A stretch of 64,000 nt of DNA, taken from positions 1-64,000 of the forward strand of contig CBFIIW010000011.1 of the NCBI GenBank assembly GCA_965662775.1, written 5' to 3'. Position numbers and translations under genes: made by a program. Within the stretch, counting starts at the first letter, position 1. Each line of letters opens with the position of its first letter. This stretch comes from UBA7985 sp002690455. Its GTDB lineage: Bacteria > Pseudomonadota > Alphaproteobacteria > UBA7985. The notes under the pieces are model-generated. The model ran no database searches. It was not told the origin of the DNA and saw nothing but the letters and a program-made list of their open reading frames with translations. This document shows positions 9,204 through 17,451 of the stretch, piece after piece.

Positions 9204-10400
9204 ATGGACCTGACCCATTCCAGCGAAGATCTGAAGTTTCGTGAAGAGGTTGTGGCCTTTTGCGAGACCAGCGTCGCCCCAAAGACCCGGGAAAAAATGC
9301 GTCTTGGGCATCGCCTGACCAAGGACGAGATTGTCGATTATCATAGAGCACTCTATGCGCGCGGCTGGGCCGTGCCGAATTGGGCGCCAGAGTGGGGTGG
9401 TCTGGGTTGGAGCGCCCTGCAGAACCAGATTTTCGATGAAGTTGCGGCGGCCTATCACTGCCCGCGTCGGCTTTCTTTCGGGGTCAGCATGGTCGGCCCG
9501 GTGCTGCAGGCTTTCGGCTCGCAGGCACAAAGAGAACGCCACCTTCCTCGGATCGCGCAGCTCGATGATTGGTGGTGTCAGGGCTTCTCTGAACCTGGTT
9601 CCGGCTCTGATCTGGCCTCCCTGAAGACCACGGCGGTGCGCGACGGTAATCAATGGGTGCTCAATGGCCAGAAGACCTGGACCACCTACGCTCAGCACGC
9701 GAACAAGATGTTCATTCTCACTCGAACGGACAGCGAGTGTAAGCCGCAGGAGGGGATTTCCTTCATGCTGCTGGACATGGACACACCGGGTGTGACGGTG
9801 AAGCCCATTATGCTGCTGGACAATTATCATGAGGTCAACGAGGTCTTCTTCGACGATGTTCGTATCCCGCTGGAAAACCTCGTAGGGGAGGAAAACAAAG
9901 GCTGGGACTACGCCAAATTCCTGCTCGCGCATGAGCGCTTCGGCATTGCCCAGATTGGGGCCGCGCGGGAGCAGTTGACCCGACTGAAGGCTATCGCGGG
10001 CTTGGAGCAGACCGAAAACAGCGACGTGCTGATGAACGACCCCATCTTCGCGCAAAAGGTTGCCGAGGTGGAAATGGATCTCACCGCACTGGATATTACC
10101 AATCTGCGTGTGCTGGCCGATCCGGCCAATCAGGCCGACCTTACATTTGCCGGCATGCTGAAAATCCGGGGCTCGGACCTCAATCAAAGACTCAGTCGGC
10201 TGATTATGGAGGCGGTCGGACCCGGCGCAGCGATCGAGCAGCGAGATTTGGTGCTCCATGGGCGCAATGAGCCGCCATTGGGCCCCGACTACGCCGCGGG
10301 CGCGGCGCCGACCTATCTCAATCAGCGCAAGCTGTCGATTTTTGGCGGCTCCAACGAGATCCAGCGGACGATTATCGCCAAGGCGATGCTGACCGCCTAA
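9204..10400 (+). CDS. Acyl-CoA dehydrogenase, PimC-like large subunit
   Basis: A 398-residue flavoprotein that introduces the trans-2 double bond into acyl-CoA, passing electrons to ETF. The N-terminus (MDLTHSSEDLKFREEV) is of the PimC type; the FAD-contacting GFSEPGSGSDLASL and the C-terminal FGGSNEIQRTIIAK signatures are clear. ATG 9204 is preferred over TTG 9198 because GGAG at 9193-9196 is then 7 bases away. It is paired with a divergent smaller dehydrogenase starting 58 bases after its stop. Such large/small pairs are known for pimeloyl-CoA and also steroid side-chain dehydrogenases, where the two subunits form a heteromeric enzyme; a mixed complex here is inference. Confidence 0.88.
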   Translation: MDLTHSSEDLKFREEVVAFCETSVAPKTREKMRLGHRLTKDEIVDYHRALYARGWAVPNWAPEWGGLGWSALQNQIFDEVAAAYHCPRRLSFGVSMVGPVLQAFGSQAQRERHLPRIAQLDDWWCQGFSEPGSGSDLASLKTTAVRDGNQWVLNGQKTWTTYAQHANKMFILTRTDSECKPQEGISFMLLDMDTPGVTVKPIMLLDNYHEVNEVFFDDVRIPLENLVGEENKGWDYAKFLLAHERFGIAQIGAAREQLTRLKAIAGLEQTENSDVLMNDPIFAQKVAEVEMDLTALDITNLRVLADPANQADLTFAGMLKIRGSDLNQRLSRLIMEAVGPGAAIEQRDLVLHGRNEPPLGPDYAAGAAPTYLNQRKLSIFGGSNEIQRTIIAKAMLTA

Positions 10401-10457
10401 GCCTGAACAAACGACGGAAGACACATTCCTCTACTGGACCAATCAAGGACAATCATC

Positions 10458-11525
10458 ATGGATTTTGGCCTCAGTGATGACCAGCGACTGCTGCAGGAAA
10501 CCGTTAGCCGCTTTGTCACCAACCGCTACAGCCTCGATCAGCGCAAGGGATACCTTGCGTCCGAAACCGGGCACGATCCTGCGGTTACCGATGAACTTGA
10601 TGAGCTGGGCCTGAGCCTTGTGCAGGTGCCCGAGGCGTTTGGCGGACTGGGTGGTGATGCCTTCGATGCCATGGTTGTCGGCGAGGCATTAGGTCCGGGT
10701 TTAGTGCTTGAGCCGGTGATCGATGCCATGACCGCGGTCTGTGAACTGGGGCAGGACGTGCCGGCTGTGCTCGATGCGGCTTCGGCGCACACGCTGGCAC
10801 TGCTTGAGCGGGGGCAGCGGCACAGCTTGCAGCCGACCCAGTGCCGGGTTGATGGCGCGGGTTTGCTGAGTGGGGAAAAGACGCTGGTCGCTGATGGTTC
10901 TGGTCTCACCCACGCTTTGGTATCAGCGCTGGATGAGGCAGGATCGGTCGGGCTGTTCCGTATCGGGTTGGATGAGGAGGGCGTTACACGGTTCGGCTAT
11001 CCGTTACAGGATGGCCGTCCGTTTGCTGACCTGAGGTTGGACTCTGTGCCTGCTTCCCGCATCGCTGGGGTTGGCCTGGCGGAAATCGAGGCTGCGAACG
11101 CTCGACGGATCATCGCTGAATGTGCGGTCGCGGTGGGGGCGATGCAGGCCGCTACCGATATGACTCGCGAATACCTGAGCGTTCGTAAGCAGTTCGGTCG
11201 GCCACTGGCCGCGTTTCAGGCGCTGCAGTTCAGGCTCGTTGATATGAATATGGAAGTACAAGACGCACGATCGATGGCCATCTGGGCTGCTGATCAGGCT
11301 AACATACAGACAGGGGATACCTTGCTGCGGGCCGCTTCTATGGCAAAGGCCAAGATTGGCCGAGCGGCAACGGTAATCGCTGAGGAGAGTATCCAACTCC
11401 ATGGCGGTATGGGGATGACGCTGGATTACGGTATCGGAGCCTATGCGAAATACCTGACGACCTTCAATCTTCTACACGGAGATGTCAGCTTTCATACCGC
11501 CCGGGTAATGCGGCTGGTAGCCTGA
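10458..11525 (+). CDS. Acyl-CoA dehydrogenase, PimD-like small subunit
   Basis: A 355-residue acyl-CoA dehydrogenase family protein, shorter and more divergent than its upstream partner. It begins MDFGLSDDQRLLQETV, lacks the SEPGS FAD-contact motif in the middle domain, and keeps the C-terminal REYLSVRKQFGRPLAAFQ helix and QLHGGMGMTLDYGIGAY. The missing middle motif fits a role as the small subunit of a heteromeric dehydrogenase. AAGGACAATCATC before the ATG provides a ribosome binding site. It is the last gene of the beta-oxidation operon; no acyl-CoA ligase or transporter follows. Confidence 0.86.
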   Translation: MDFGLSDDQRLLQETVSRFVTNRYSLDQRKGYLASETGHDPAVTDELDELGLSLVQVPEAFGGLGGDAFDAMVVGEALGPGLVLEPVIDAMTAVCELGQDVPAVLDAASAHTLALLERGQRHSLQPTQCRVDGAGLLSGEKTLVADGSGLTHALVSALDEAGSVGLFRIGLDEEGVTRFGYPLQDGRPFADLRLDSVPASRIAGVGLAEIEAANARRIIAECAVAVGAMQAATDMTREYLSVRKQFGRPLAAFQALQFRLVDMNMEVQDARSMAIWAADQANIQTGDTLLRAASMAKAKIGRAATVIAEESIQLHGGMGMTLDYGIGAYAKYLTTFNLLHGDVSFHTARVMRLVA

Positions 11526-11644
11526 AGAACGAGGCGTTGGTCAGCAGGGCCTCGACCAAGCGCGAGCTTACGCAGGCGGGTGGACTTGCGCCGCTGCCAA
11601 TTCCCATACCCATACCAACGCTGACGCTAATGGGGCCAGAGGAA

Positions 11645-11686
11645 CAAAAAAATCGGCGGCAGTCTGCTTTGTGACCTGCCGCCGAT
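11645..11686 (-). terminator. Rho-independent terminator reading leftwards
   Basis: ATCGGCGGCAG (11652-11662) pairs perfectly with CTGCCGCCGAT (11676-11686) around a 13-base loop, and a run of seven A on the plus strand (11645-11651) becomes a U-tract for minus-strand transcripts. It is oriented to end the small minus-strand reading frame at 11715-11864, and may also block read-through into the beta-oxidation operon. Confidence 0.75.
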
Positions 11687-11714
11687 GATTGAAGGCCGTT
11701 GAGGCCGCCGAGCT

Positions 11715-11864
11715 TTAGAAGGAGCTGGTGAACGAGCCCTTCAGACCGATTTCCGTCCATCGGCCACCGCGCAGGTCGCGCTGACGAAGAGCTGTGGAGG
11801 GGATTTGCAAGTTCTGCGACGGCAAGTGCGGTAGATTGCAGCCGGCACCATGGTTTTTACACAT
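11715..11864 (-). pseudogene. Possible C-terminal remnant of an outer-membrane beta-barrel protein
   Basis: A 49-residue minus-strand frame ending LRGGRWTEIGLKGSFTSSF, with alternating hydrophobic residues and a terminal Phe, the usual last strand of outer-membrane beta-barrels. It is followed at a normal distance by a strong minus-strand terminator. No signal peptide or further barrel sequence is found upstream in any frame, so it looks like the tail of a deleted gene whose terminator survived. It could alternatively be a real small protein, since an ATG begins the frame (MCKNHGAGC). The rest of the 544-base gap 11526-12069 holds nothing recognised. Confidence 0.35.
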
Positions 11865-12069
11865 TTGCGCGCTAGAAACTGTCGTTATAGGACATCAACT
11901 TGCATTCAGCCGGGTTTGTCCTACAACTTGTCGGCAAGCGCCGCGGGGTCAAAAAGCGGTGTTGGCTGCGGCTTGGTTCTGACATAATTATGCGAATGTA
12001 TGGTGTTGCTACCCAGCGTTTATTGGGGCATATCAAAACAGCACTCGTGGAGATGGAGATCACTTAGTC

Positions 12070-12402
12070 ATGAAAAAGATTGCAATCGCTGCTGCCGGTC
12101 TGAGCATGCTGGGTTTGGGCGCTTGCGTTACCCCAGCCTACATGCCTGTGTATGGCGAACCCCATGGTGGGGAAGACCACCATATGAGCGAAACATACTA
12201 CGTTCACCCTGCCGGGAACTGCGTCGTACCCGGTGCGCTTGTTGGTGGCCTTGCTGGCCTCGCAGCTTACGCGCTGGCTGACGAAGTGCTCGATTGGGCG
12301 GGCCCGATCAACCGTGATGAGCTGTTGCTCTCCGGTATCGCTGGCGCAGGCGTTGGCGGTTTGATCAGCGCAAACTCCTACTGCCCGCGCTACCACTACT
12401 AA
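12070..12402 (+). CDS. Small lipoprotein with glycine-rich membrane-spanning segment
   Basis: A 110-residue protein with a lipoprotein signal peptide: MKKIAIAAAGLSMLG followed by the lipobox LGAC (Cys19). The mature part has a His/Glu-rich stretch (GEPHGGEDHHMSE), then glycine-zipper-like hydrophobic segments GALVGGLAGLAAYALA and SGIAGAGVGGLISA, and ends PRYHY. It is probably outer-membrane anchored. The His/Asp cluster could bind metal but this is only suggestion. GGAG lies upstream and a terminator hairpin follows 30 bases downstream, so it is probably a single-gene unit. No family assignment is made. Confidence 0.7.
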   Translation: MKKIAIAAAGLSMLGLGACVTPAYMPVYGEPHGGEDHHMSETYYVHPAGNCVVPGALVGGLAGLAAYALADEVLDWAGPINRDELLLSGIAGAGVGGLISANSYCPRYHY

Positions 12403-12431
12403 GCGCGGCGGCCGTAAGGCAAAGTTTGTAG

Positions 12432-12480
12432 GCCGGGTGCCGGTGCTCTTTAAGGGCATCGGTATCCGGCTTCTTTGTTT
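12432..12480 (+). terminator. Probable rho-independent terminator after the small lipoprotein gene
   Basis: GCCGG (12432-12436) and CCGGC (12466-12470) enclose further pairing GCCG/CGGT and TGC/GCA, giving an imperfect long stem, followed by TTCTTTGTTTT. It lies between convergent genes. Confidence 0.6.
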
Positions 12481-12539
12481 TGGTCTCGAACCTGATGCAA
12501 AAGTCGAAAATGACTCACCGCGTAGGGGGCCGATCTTTC

Positions 12540-13475
12540 TCACAATTCTGCTTTGATCCACGCGTCAATCGCGGCGGTAATCTCCGCGGGGCTGTCTTCC
12601 TGAATAAAGTGAGAGCCCGCGACCGTTACCTCTGTCTGATTCGGAAAACGGCGACAGGCGTCCCGCATCTGGCCCGTCAGGATCGCACCGGGTTCAGCGT
12701 TGATGAACAGCTTAGGTACGGCGCTGTGGGCCAGCCATTCGGCATAGTCCGCAACCCGTGCAACCACGTCAGCTGGCTCTCCGGCAATCGGGATTTGTCG
12801 CGGCCAGGACAGCGTCGGGCGGCGGTCTTCACCCGGATTGGCAAAGGGCGTGCGGTAGGCGTCCATCTCGGCATCGCTCAACGATCGCAGGATCGAGCCG
12901 GGCAGGACGCGCTCGACGAAAATGTTTTTGTCCAGCACCATGGCTTCACCGTTTTCGGACCGGAAGCCCTGGAACACGCGACGAGAAGCTTCGTTCCAGT
13001 CTTCCCAGGATGGCACCGGCGCTATCATCGCCTCCATGTAGGCGATACCGCGAACCCGCTCAGCGTGGCGATGAGACCAGTAAAAGCCCAGCGCCGATCC
13101 CCAGTCGTGGATCACCCAGATCACGTCGTCACCGATGTCCAGTTCCTCCAGTGCCGCATCGAGAAAGCGTGCGTGCTCGGCGAAGGTGTAGCGGCCTGGC
13201 CCGCTGTTGCTGAGCTTGTCTGACTGGCCCATGCCGATCAGGTCGACGGCGACGCACCGGCCATGGTGGGTGAGGTGGGGCATGATGTTGCGCCACAGAT
13301 AGCTGCTGGTCGGGTTGCCATGTTGGAACAGGAGGGTGCGTCCGGACGGCGCAGCAGATGGCGCGGCGGGCAGGTCAACCACAGCCATTTGGTGATCCAA
13401 CACCTCGATGTGCCGATGGGGCAGGGGGGCAGAGGAGATCGCAGACCGGGGGCTTTGTGGGCTGGCAGGTGTCAT
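12540..13475 (-). CDS. Haloalkane dehalogenase, HLD-II type
   Basis: A 311-residue alpha/beta hydrolase with the complete catalytic pentad of HLD-II dehalogenases such as LinB and DhaA. These are nucleophile Asp124 and halide-binding Trp125 in HDWGSALGF, second halide ligand Asn54 in QHGNPTSSYLWR, acid Glu148 in YMEAMIAP, and base His289 in AGSHFIQED. It hydrolyses carbon-halogen bonds of haloalkanes to alcohols and halide. The start at 13475 removes 16 unconserved residues of a longer frame. It is a lone gene between convergent and divergent neighbours, with no haloacid dehalogenase or alcohol dehydrogenase next to it. Marine methyl halides or haloalkanes are plausible substrates, which is inference. 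Confidence 0.9.
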   Translation of the reverse strand: MTPASPQSPRSAISSAPLPHRHIEVLDHQMAVVDLPAAPSAAPSGRTLLFQHGNPTSSYLWRNIMPHLTHHGRCVAVDLIGMGQSDKLSNSGPGRYTFAEHARFLDAALEELDIGDDVIWVIHDWGSALGFYWSHRHAERVRGIAYMEAMIAPVPSWEDWNEASRRVFQGFRSENGEAMVLDKNIFVERVLPGSILRSLSDAEMDAYRTPFANPGEDRRPTLSWPRQIPIAGEPADVVARVADYAEWLAHSAVPKLFINAEPGAILTGQMRDACRRFPNQTEVTVAGSHFIQEDSPAEITAAIDAWIKAEL

Positions 13476-13607
13476 GGCGCGGGTGCCTTTCGGACGGAGA
13501 CGGTCAGGGGGCCAGCAGAGCACAGCTTGACCTTGAGGCCCACCCCTTCGTTGCCCATTTAGGAGCGAGGGCCCACCGTGCGGGCGCGGAATGACATAGG
13601 GGACTGC

Positions 13608-14069
13608 ATGGAATTTTCCGGTTCAATCCGGCTCAGGACCGAACGTAAGGCGGTGTGGGCTGCACTCAATGATCCTGTGGTGCTGCAAGCCTGTATCCCC
13701 GGTTGTACGCGCTTCGAGCCTTTGGGTAATGGCCTTCACGGGCTGGAAGTCGGGGCCGGGATCGGCCCCCTTCGGGCCACGTTCGACGGTAGCGTGCGGT
13801 TGGTCGAGATCGACCCGGCCCGCGTCTACCGCCTTGAAGGCGAAGGTTCAGGCGGGATGGCTGGCTTGGCCCAAGGCACAGCTGAGGTCCAGTTGGTTGA
13901 AATCGAAGGCGGAACGGAGCTGGTTTACGACATCACCGCTGCGGCAGAAGGCCGGATCGCCCAATTTGGTGCACGCATGATCACCGGTACAGCGCGCCGC
14001 TTCACCGAGCAGTTCTTTGATCGGCTGGCCGTTCATTTAGATGCCCGCTGGACGGTGGCGGGGGTGTAG
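13608..14069 (+). CDS. CoxG-like SRPBCC family protein
   Basis: A 153-residue protein of the carbon-monoxide-dehydrogenase subunit G (CoxG) family, a START/SRPBCC fold. Recognised features: the MEFSGSIRL start, the AVWAALNDPVVLQACIPGC block, and a Gly-rich central strand pair (GEGSGGMAGLAQGTAEVQL). Family members anchor CO dehydrogenase to the membrane or act in maturation, but many stand alone as here, with no coxMSL genes near. ATG 13608 is chosen over GTG 13578 because conservation begins there and AGGGGA precedes it. The specific role is unknown. Confidence 0.82.
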   Translation: MEFSGSIRLRTERKAVWAALNDPVVLQACIPGCTRFEPLGNGLHGLEVGAGIGPLRATFDGSVRLVEIDPARVYRLEGEGSGGMAGLAQGTAEVQLVEIEGGTELVYDITAAAEGRIAQFGARMITGTARRFTEQFFDRLAVHLDARWTVAGV

Positions 14070-14214
14070 GCCCACCCGAAGCTCCCGTGCCGTCACCCTG
14101 ACAGCAGCAACCTTTTGCACTGCCAAGTCGTACCCCGACAGTAGGGCGGGCTCTCGACTGCGCCGGCACGTTGTGTCATGCCGGTGCTAATTTGATAGAA
14201 GAAAGTGCCCGTTT

Positions 14215-15027
14215 GTGACGGACTTTGTATTGCTGGGCCAGAATGGCCAGTTCTGGACTTTTGCGCTGGTCGCTGTGCTGCTTATGGGTGTGTCCAAGGG
14301 CGGATTTGGCTCTGGCCTTAACGTGGTTTCAACACCCTTGCTGGCCCTGGCCTCTAGCCCTGCCCTGGCCGCGGCGGTGATGCTGCCGCTCCTCAATGCC
14401 ATGGATATGTTGGGCCTGCGGGCATTCTGGCGGCAGTGGGATCTGCCGACCGTGCGTGCAATGGTGCTGCCAATGCTTGCCGGTGTAATCCTCGGCACCA
14501 TTCTTTTTTCCGTGGTCAATTCCGATATGCTGCGGATCCTGCTGGCTCTGGTCTGCTACTACGTGTTGCTGCACCGTTGGGGGATCCTGCGGCGCCTACG
14601 GCTGGTGGCGACGGACAGTGATGCGCGTAGCAGAACGCCAAAGCCTGGCGGCGTCGCAGGCTGGATCCTCGGTGGGCTGTTGGGGATCACCAGCACCATT
14701 GCCCACGCCGGTGGTCCAGCGGCAGCGGCCTACCTGCTGCGGTTTAATTTTGACAAGACCACCTTCCAAGCAACGACCATACTGACCTTTACGATCGTCA
14801 ATATCATCAAACTGCCGTTTTATTTTGGCATTGGTCAGTTTCCGGTCAGTACGCTCGGTCTGTCACTGGTGTTGCTGCCCTTTGCTGCTGCCGGAATGAT
14901 TCTCGGAGTGGTTCTGCACAGGATGGTGCCGCAGCGTCCGTTTTTTGTGCTGATGGAAGGGGCGTTGTTCGTTACCGCCAGCAAGCTGGTATGGGACGGC
15001 ACCCGCGGTTTGCTTGGTCTGGCATGA
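14215..15027 (+). CDS. TauE/SafE-family anion exporter
   Basis: A 270-residue integral membrane protein with about eight hydrophobic segments. It matches the TauE/SafE (DUF81) family: the first repeat motif GVSKGGFGSGLNVVSTPLLAL and the second-half GGLLGITSTIAHAGGPAAAAYLL are typical. Members export sulfite or sulfoacetate or move other organic acids across the inner membrane. The gene uses GTG at 14215. There are no sulfonate genes nearby, so the substrate is open. Confidence 0.86.
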   Translation: MTDFVLLGQNGQFWTFALVAVLLMGVSKGGFGSGLNVVSTPLLALASSPALAAAVMLPLLNAMDMLGLRAFWRQWDLPTVRAMVLPMLAGVILGTILFSVVNSDMLRILLALVCYYVLLHRWGILRRLRLVATDSDARSRTPKPGGVAGWILGGLLGITSTIAHAGGPAAAAYLLRFNFDKTTFQATTILTFTIVNIIKLPFYFGIGQFPVSTLGLSLVLLPFAAAGMILGVVLHRMVPQRPFFVLMEGALFVTASKLVWDGTRGLLGLA

Positions 15028-15042
15028 GACCTAAGGACTGAG

Positions 15043-15070
15043 GTCACAAGTCACTGGTCACAGGTCACTG
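15043..15070. repeat. Four phased GTCAC heptads
   Basis: GTCACAA, GTCACTG, GTCACAG and GTCACTG follow one another with no spacing, equivalent to two 14-bp units differing at one base. They lie in the 222-base gap between the TauE-family gene and the acyltransferase gene. Short phased repeats can be regulator sites, but no protein is indicated. Nothing else is recognised in the gap. Confidence 0.7.
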
Positions 15071-15249
15071 GCATGTGTGGGTCAGCTAAAATTCAGCCGG
15101 TGGTGCCCCCGGTTCAGGGCGGAATTGCTGACCCAGGCAAAGCCGCCTAGAACAAACTGGTCGACAGTCCTGGATCTCAGGCCGATCGCATCGCCGACCG
15201 AAGTCGCGTAATCTCAGGTCAAGCACCTGAGCTAAGTTTAGGGAAAGGG

Positions 15250-15963
15250 GTGGTGGTGAGTACACAGGATGATACCGGAATGCCTTGGGTCTTTTCCCTC
15301 GACACCGACCCGGAAACGTTGGAACCGCTGGACGGCATCAACCGCTTCCCGGCAAAGATCCCCATCAAACGGAGTTTTCGACCGCTGCGGTTCATCGGGG
15401 TTTGGGGCTTGCGGGCCATGGGCTGGCGTGTGCTGGGTACGCTGCCCGATCGCGGCAAGTTTGTCGTTATTCTCATGCCCCATACGTCCAATATCGACTT
15501 TATCCTTGCGGTCTGGATCTTCTTCCTGTTCCGCGTCGATATGAAGTACATGATCAAGGGCGACGTCTTCAAATTTGGCTTTGGTGCCTTTCTGCGCTGG
15601 ACAGGGGCCATCCCGATCGAGCGCACCGCTGCTCACGGGGCAGTCGAGTCCGCTGTAAAGGCTTTCCGCGACGCCGGTGACCGCGCCATTCTTGGCCTGA
15701 CCCCTGAAGGCACGCGCTCACCGACATCGGCGCTGAAGAAAGGCTTCTACTACATCGCTAAGGGTGCAGATGTCCCGCTGTTGCTGGTCACCATGCACTA
15801 CGACAAGAAAATCATTCAGTTTGGGCCCACGATCCGATCTGATCGGTCGTGGGAAGCAGTGGAAACTGATATCGAGCTTTTTTGCGGCAAGGTGCAGGGG
15901 CGCACGCGCGGTTATCTCGACCGGGTCGAAAACGGCTGGATTCACCGTCGAAAGCGTCCTTAA
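15250..15963 (+). CDS. PlsC-like 1-acylglycerol-3-phosphate acyltransferase family protein
   Basis: A 237-residue acyltransferase. The catalytic HX4D motif is in PHTSNIDF, and the substrate-binding PEGTRS block lies about 80 residues later, as in PlsC. A hydrophobic segment after the HX4D motif (FILAVWIFFLF) suggests peripheral membrane attachment. It probably transfers an acyl chain to lysophosphatidate or another lysolipid. AAAGGGG precedes three consecutive in-frame GTG codons (15250, 15253, 15256); any may be the start. It is shorter at the N-terminus than typical PlsC and lacks an obvious N-terminal transmembrane helix, so a non-housekeeping acyltransferase is possible. Confidence 0.82.
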   Translation: MVVSTQDDTGMPWVFSLDTDPETLEPLDGINRFPAKIPIKRSFRPLRFIGVWGLRAMGWRVLGTLPDRGKFVVILMPHTSNIDFILAVWIFFLFRVDMKYMIKGDVFKFGFGAFLRWTGAIPIERTAAHGAVESAVKAFRDAGDRAILGLTPEGTRSPTSALKKGFYYIAKGADVPLLLVTMHYDKKIIQFGPTIRSDRSWEAVETDIELFCGKVQGRTRGYLDRVENGWIHRRKRP

Positions 15964-16087
15964 CCGCCGGGCTGGCTAATCGCGGAATCCTTACTGGCGT
16001 TGACCTTTCCGCCTAACGGCCTGGATAATGGCGCTGCACTGGATAGACCGGTGCTGTGTTTCTGCCTGCAAGGAGCTTGTTGGCCCC

Positions 16088-17251
16088 ATGACGACCGTCT
16101 TGCGCGCGGCCCCTGACGCCGTCGGCAGTGCTGCTGTAGCTGCATCCGCATCTTTATCAAGGTCGCCTGGCAATCACCCGGATGTTGCTGTCTTCATCCT
16201 GCGCGCACAGCCTTTCCACTTCGGCCATCAGTCGGTGATCCGTCGTGCGCTGGAGCAGGCCCACCACGTTGTTCTTTTGCTTGGTTCCGCACTCCAACCG
16301 CGGACCCCCATGAACCCTTTCACCCACAACGAGCGTGCGGCAATGATCCGGGCGAGCTTCAACGCCGACGAAAACGCCCGCATCCAGATCGTGCCGCTGA
16401 TGGACGTTCTCTATAATGATCCGGCGTGGATCACGAACATACGGGTCGCCGTGCAGCGTGTTCTCGCGCGGGTTGAACCCGATAATCCTGATCCCAAAAT
16501 CGCCCTGATCGGGCATTCAAAGGACGAAAGCTCTTACTACCTTCGCCTGTTCCCTGAGTGGCAGAGCATCGATTGTGATAACTTTCGCGGCATCAATGCC
16601 ACCGACTTGCGCCGGGCCATCTTCGACGCCGAAGGTGATCTCAGTGATGAAGACGCGCCGGTGCTGTCCTATCTGCGCAGCGTCACACCGGATCCGGTGA
16701 TCCGTCTGCTGCGCGGTTTCATGTCTCAGCCAGAATTGGCCAACGTGGTCGAAGAAGATCGCTTTATCCAGAACTACAAAGCCGGCTGGAAAGCCTCACC
16801 CTATCCGCCGACGTTCGTTACCGTCTCTGCGGTAGTGGTGCAGTCCGGGCACGTCCTGCTGGTCGAGCGCAAGACCCGTCCGGGGCTGGGCCTAACGGCC
16901 TTGCCGGGCGGTTTTGTGAGGGAGGATGAAAGCCTCGAAGACGGTGTGATCCGAGAGCTTCGGGAGGATACAAGGATCAAGGTGCCAGAAGCTGTTCTCC
17001 GCGGCTCGATCCGTTCGACAGCAGTCTTTGACTACCCAAAGCGCTCGGCCCGGGGACGGACGATCTCCCACACACACCTGATCCAACTGCGGGACAGTAC
17101 CAGCCTACCGCGTGTTCGGGGTGGAGAGGAGCGGCCGGTCGCCTTTTGGCTGCCCTTTCACCAGCTAGACCCCCAGCGGATGTTCGAGGACCACTATCAC
17201 ATCATTCGCGCTTTGATCGGTACGTCCTTCCGCGATGAGATGGAGACTTGA
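16088..17251 (+). CDS. nadM: Bifunctional nicotinamide-mononucleotide adenylyltransferase / Nudix hydrolase
   Basis: A 387-residue two-domain protein. The N-terminal NMN adenylyltransferase domain has the nucleotidyltransferase HxGH motif in PFHFGHQ and the second signature GINATDLRRAIF, making NAD+ from NMN and ATP. The C-terminal domain is a Nudix hydrolase for ADP-ribose or related dinucleotides. Its Nudix box is GX5EX7RE as usual but ends LREDTRI, with Asp replacing the last Glu and Arg replacing the conserved Gly. The start is uncertain: ATG 16088 has AAGGAG 13 bases upstream, ATG 16028 has none, and the first 28 residues are unconserved. It appears to be a single-gene unit. Confidence 0.86.
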   Translation: MTTVLRAAPDAVGSAAVAASASLSRSPGNHPDVAVFILRAQPFHFGHQSVIRRALEQAHHVVLLLGSALQPRTPMNPFTHNERAAMIRASFNADENARIQIVPLMDVLYNDPAWITNIRVAVQRVLARVEPDNPDPKIALIGHSKDESSYYLRLFPEWQSIDCDNFRGINATDLRRAIFDAEGDLSDEDAPVLSYLRSVTPDPVIRLLRGFMSQPELANVVEEDRFIQNYKAGWKASPYPPTFVTVSAVVVQSGHVLLVERKTRPGLGLTALPGGFVREDESLEDGVIRELREDTRIKVPEAVLRGSIRSTAVFDYPKRSARGRTISHTHLIQLRDSTSLPRVRGGEERPVAFWLPFHQLDPQRMFEDHYHIIRALIGTSFRDEMET

Positions 17252-17451
17252 GGCCGCTTTGGTACGTTGGTGCGTTGGTGCCGTTCACGAGTGATTCTGC
17301 CACCCCCGCGCGAGTTTAGGTCCGATCCTTGCTCCGTCGGTTTGGGAATAAATCACCCATTCAGGGATAGTCATAAAGTGCGAAAACAAATGTAATTTAT
17401 GGCATACAGGTTTAGACCTTGTTTGCGTATTGGCAGTTCAGGTGAAAGGTT

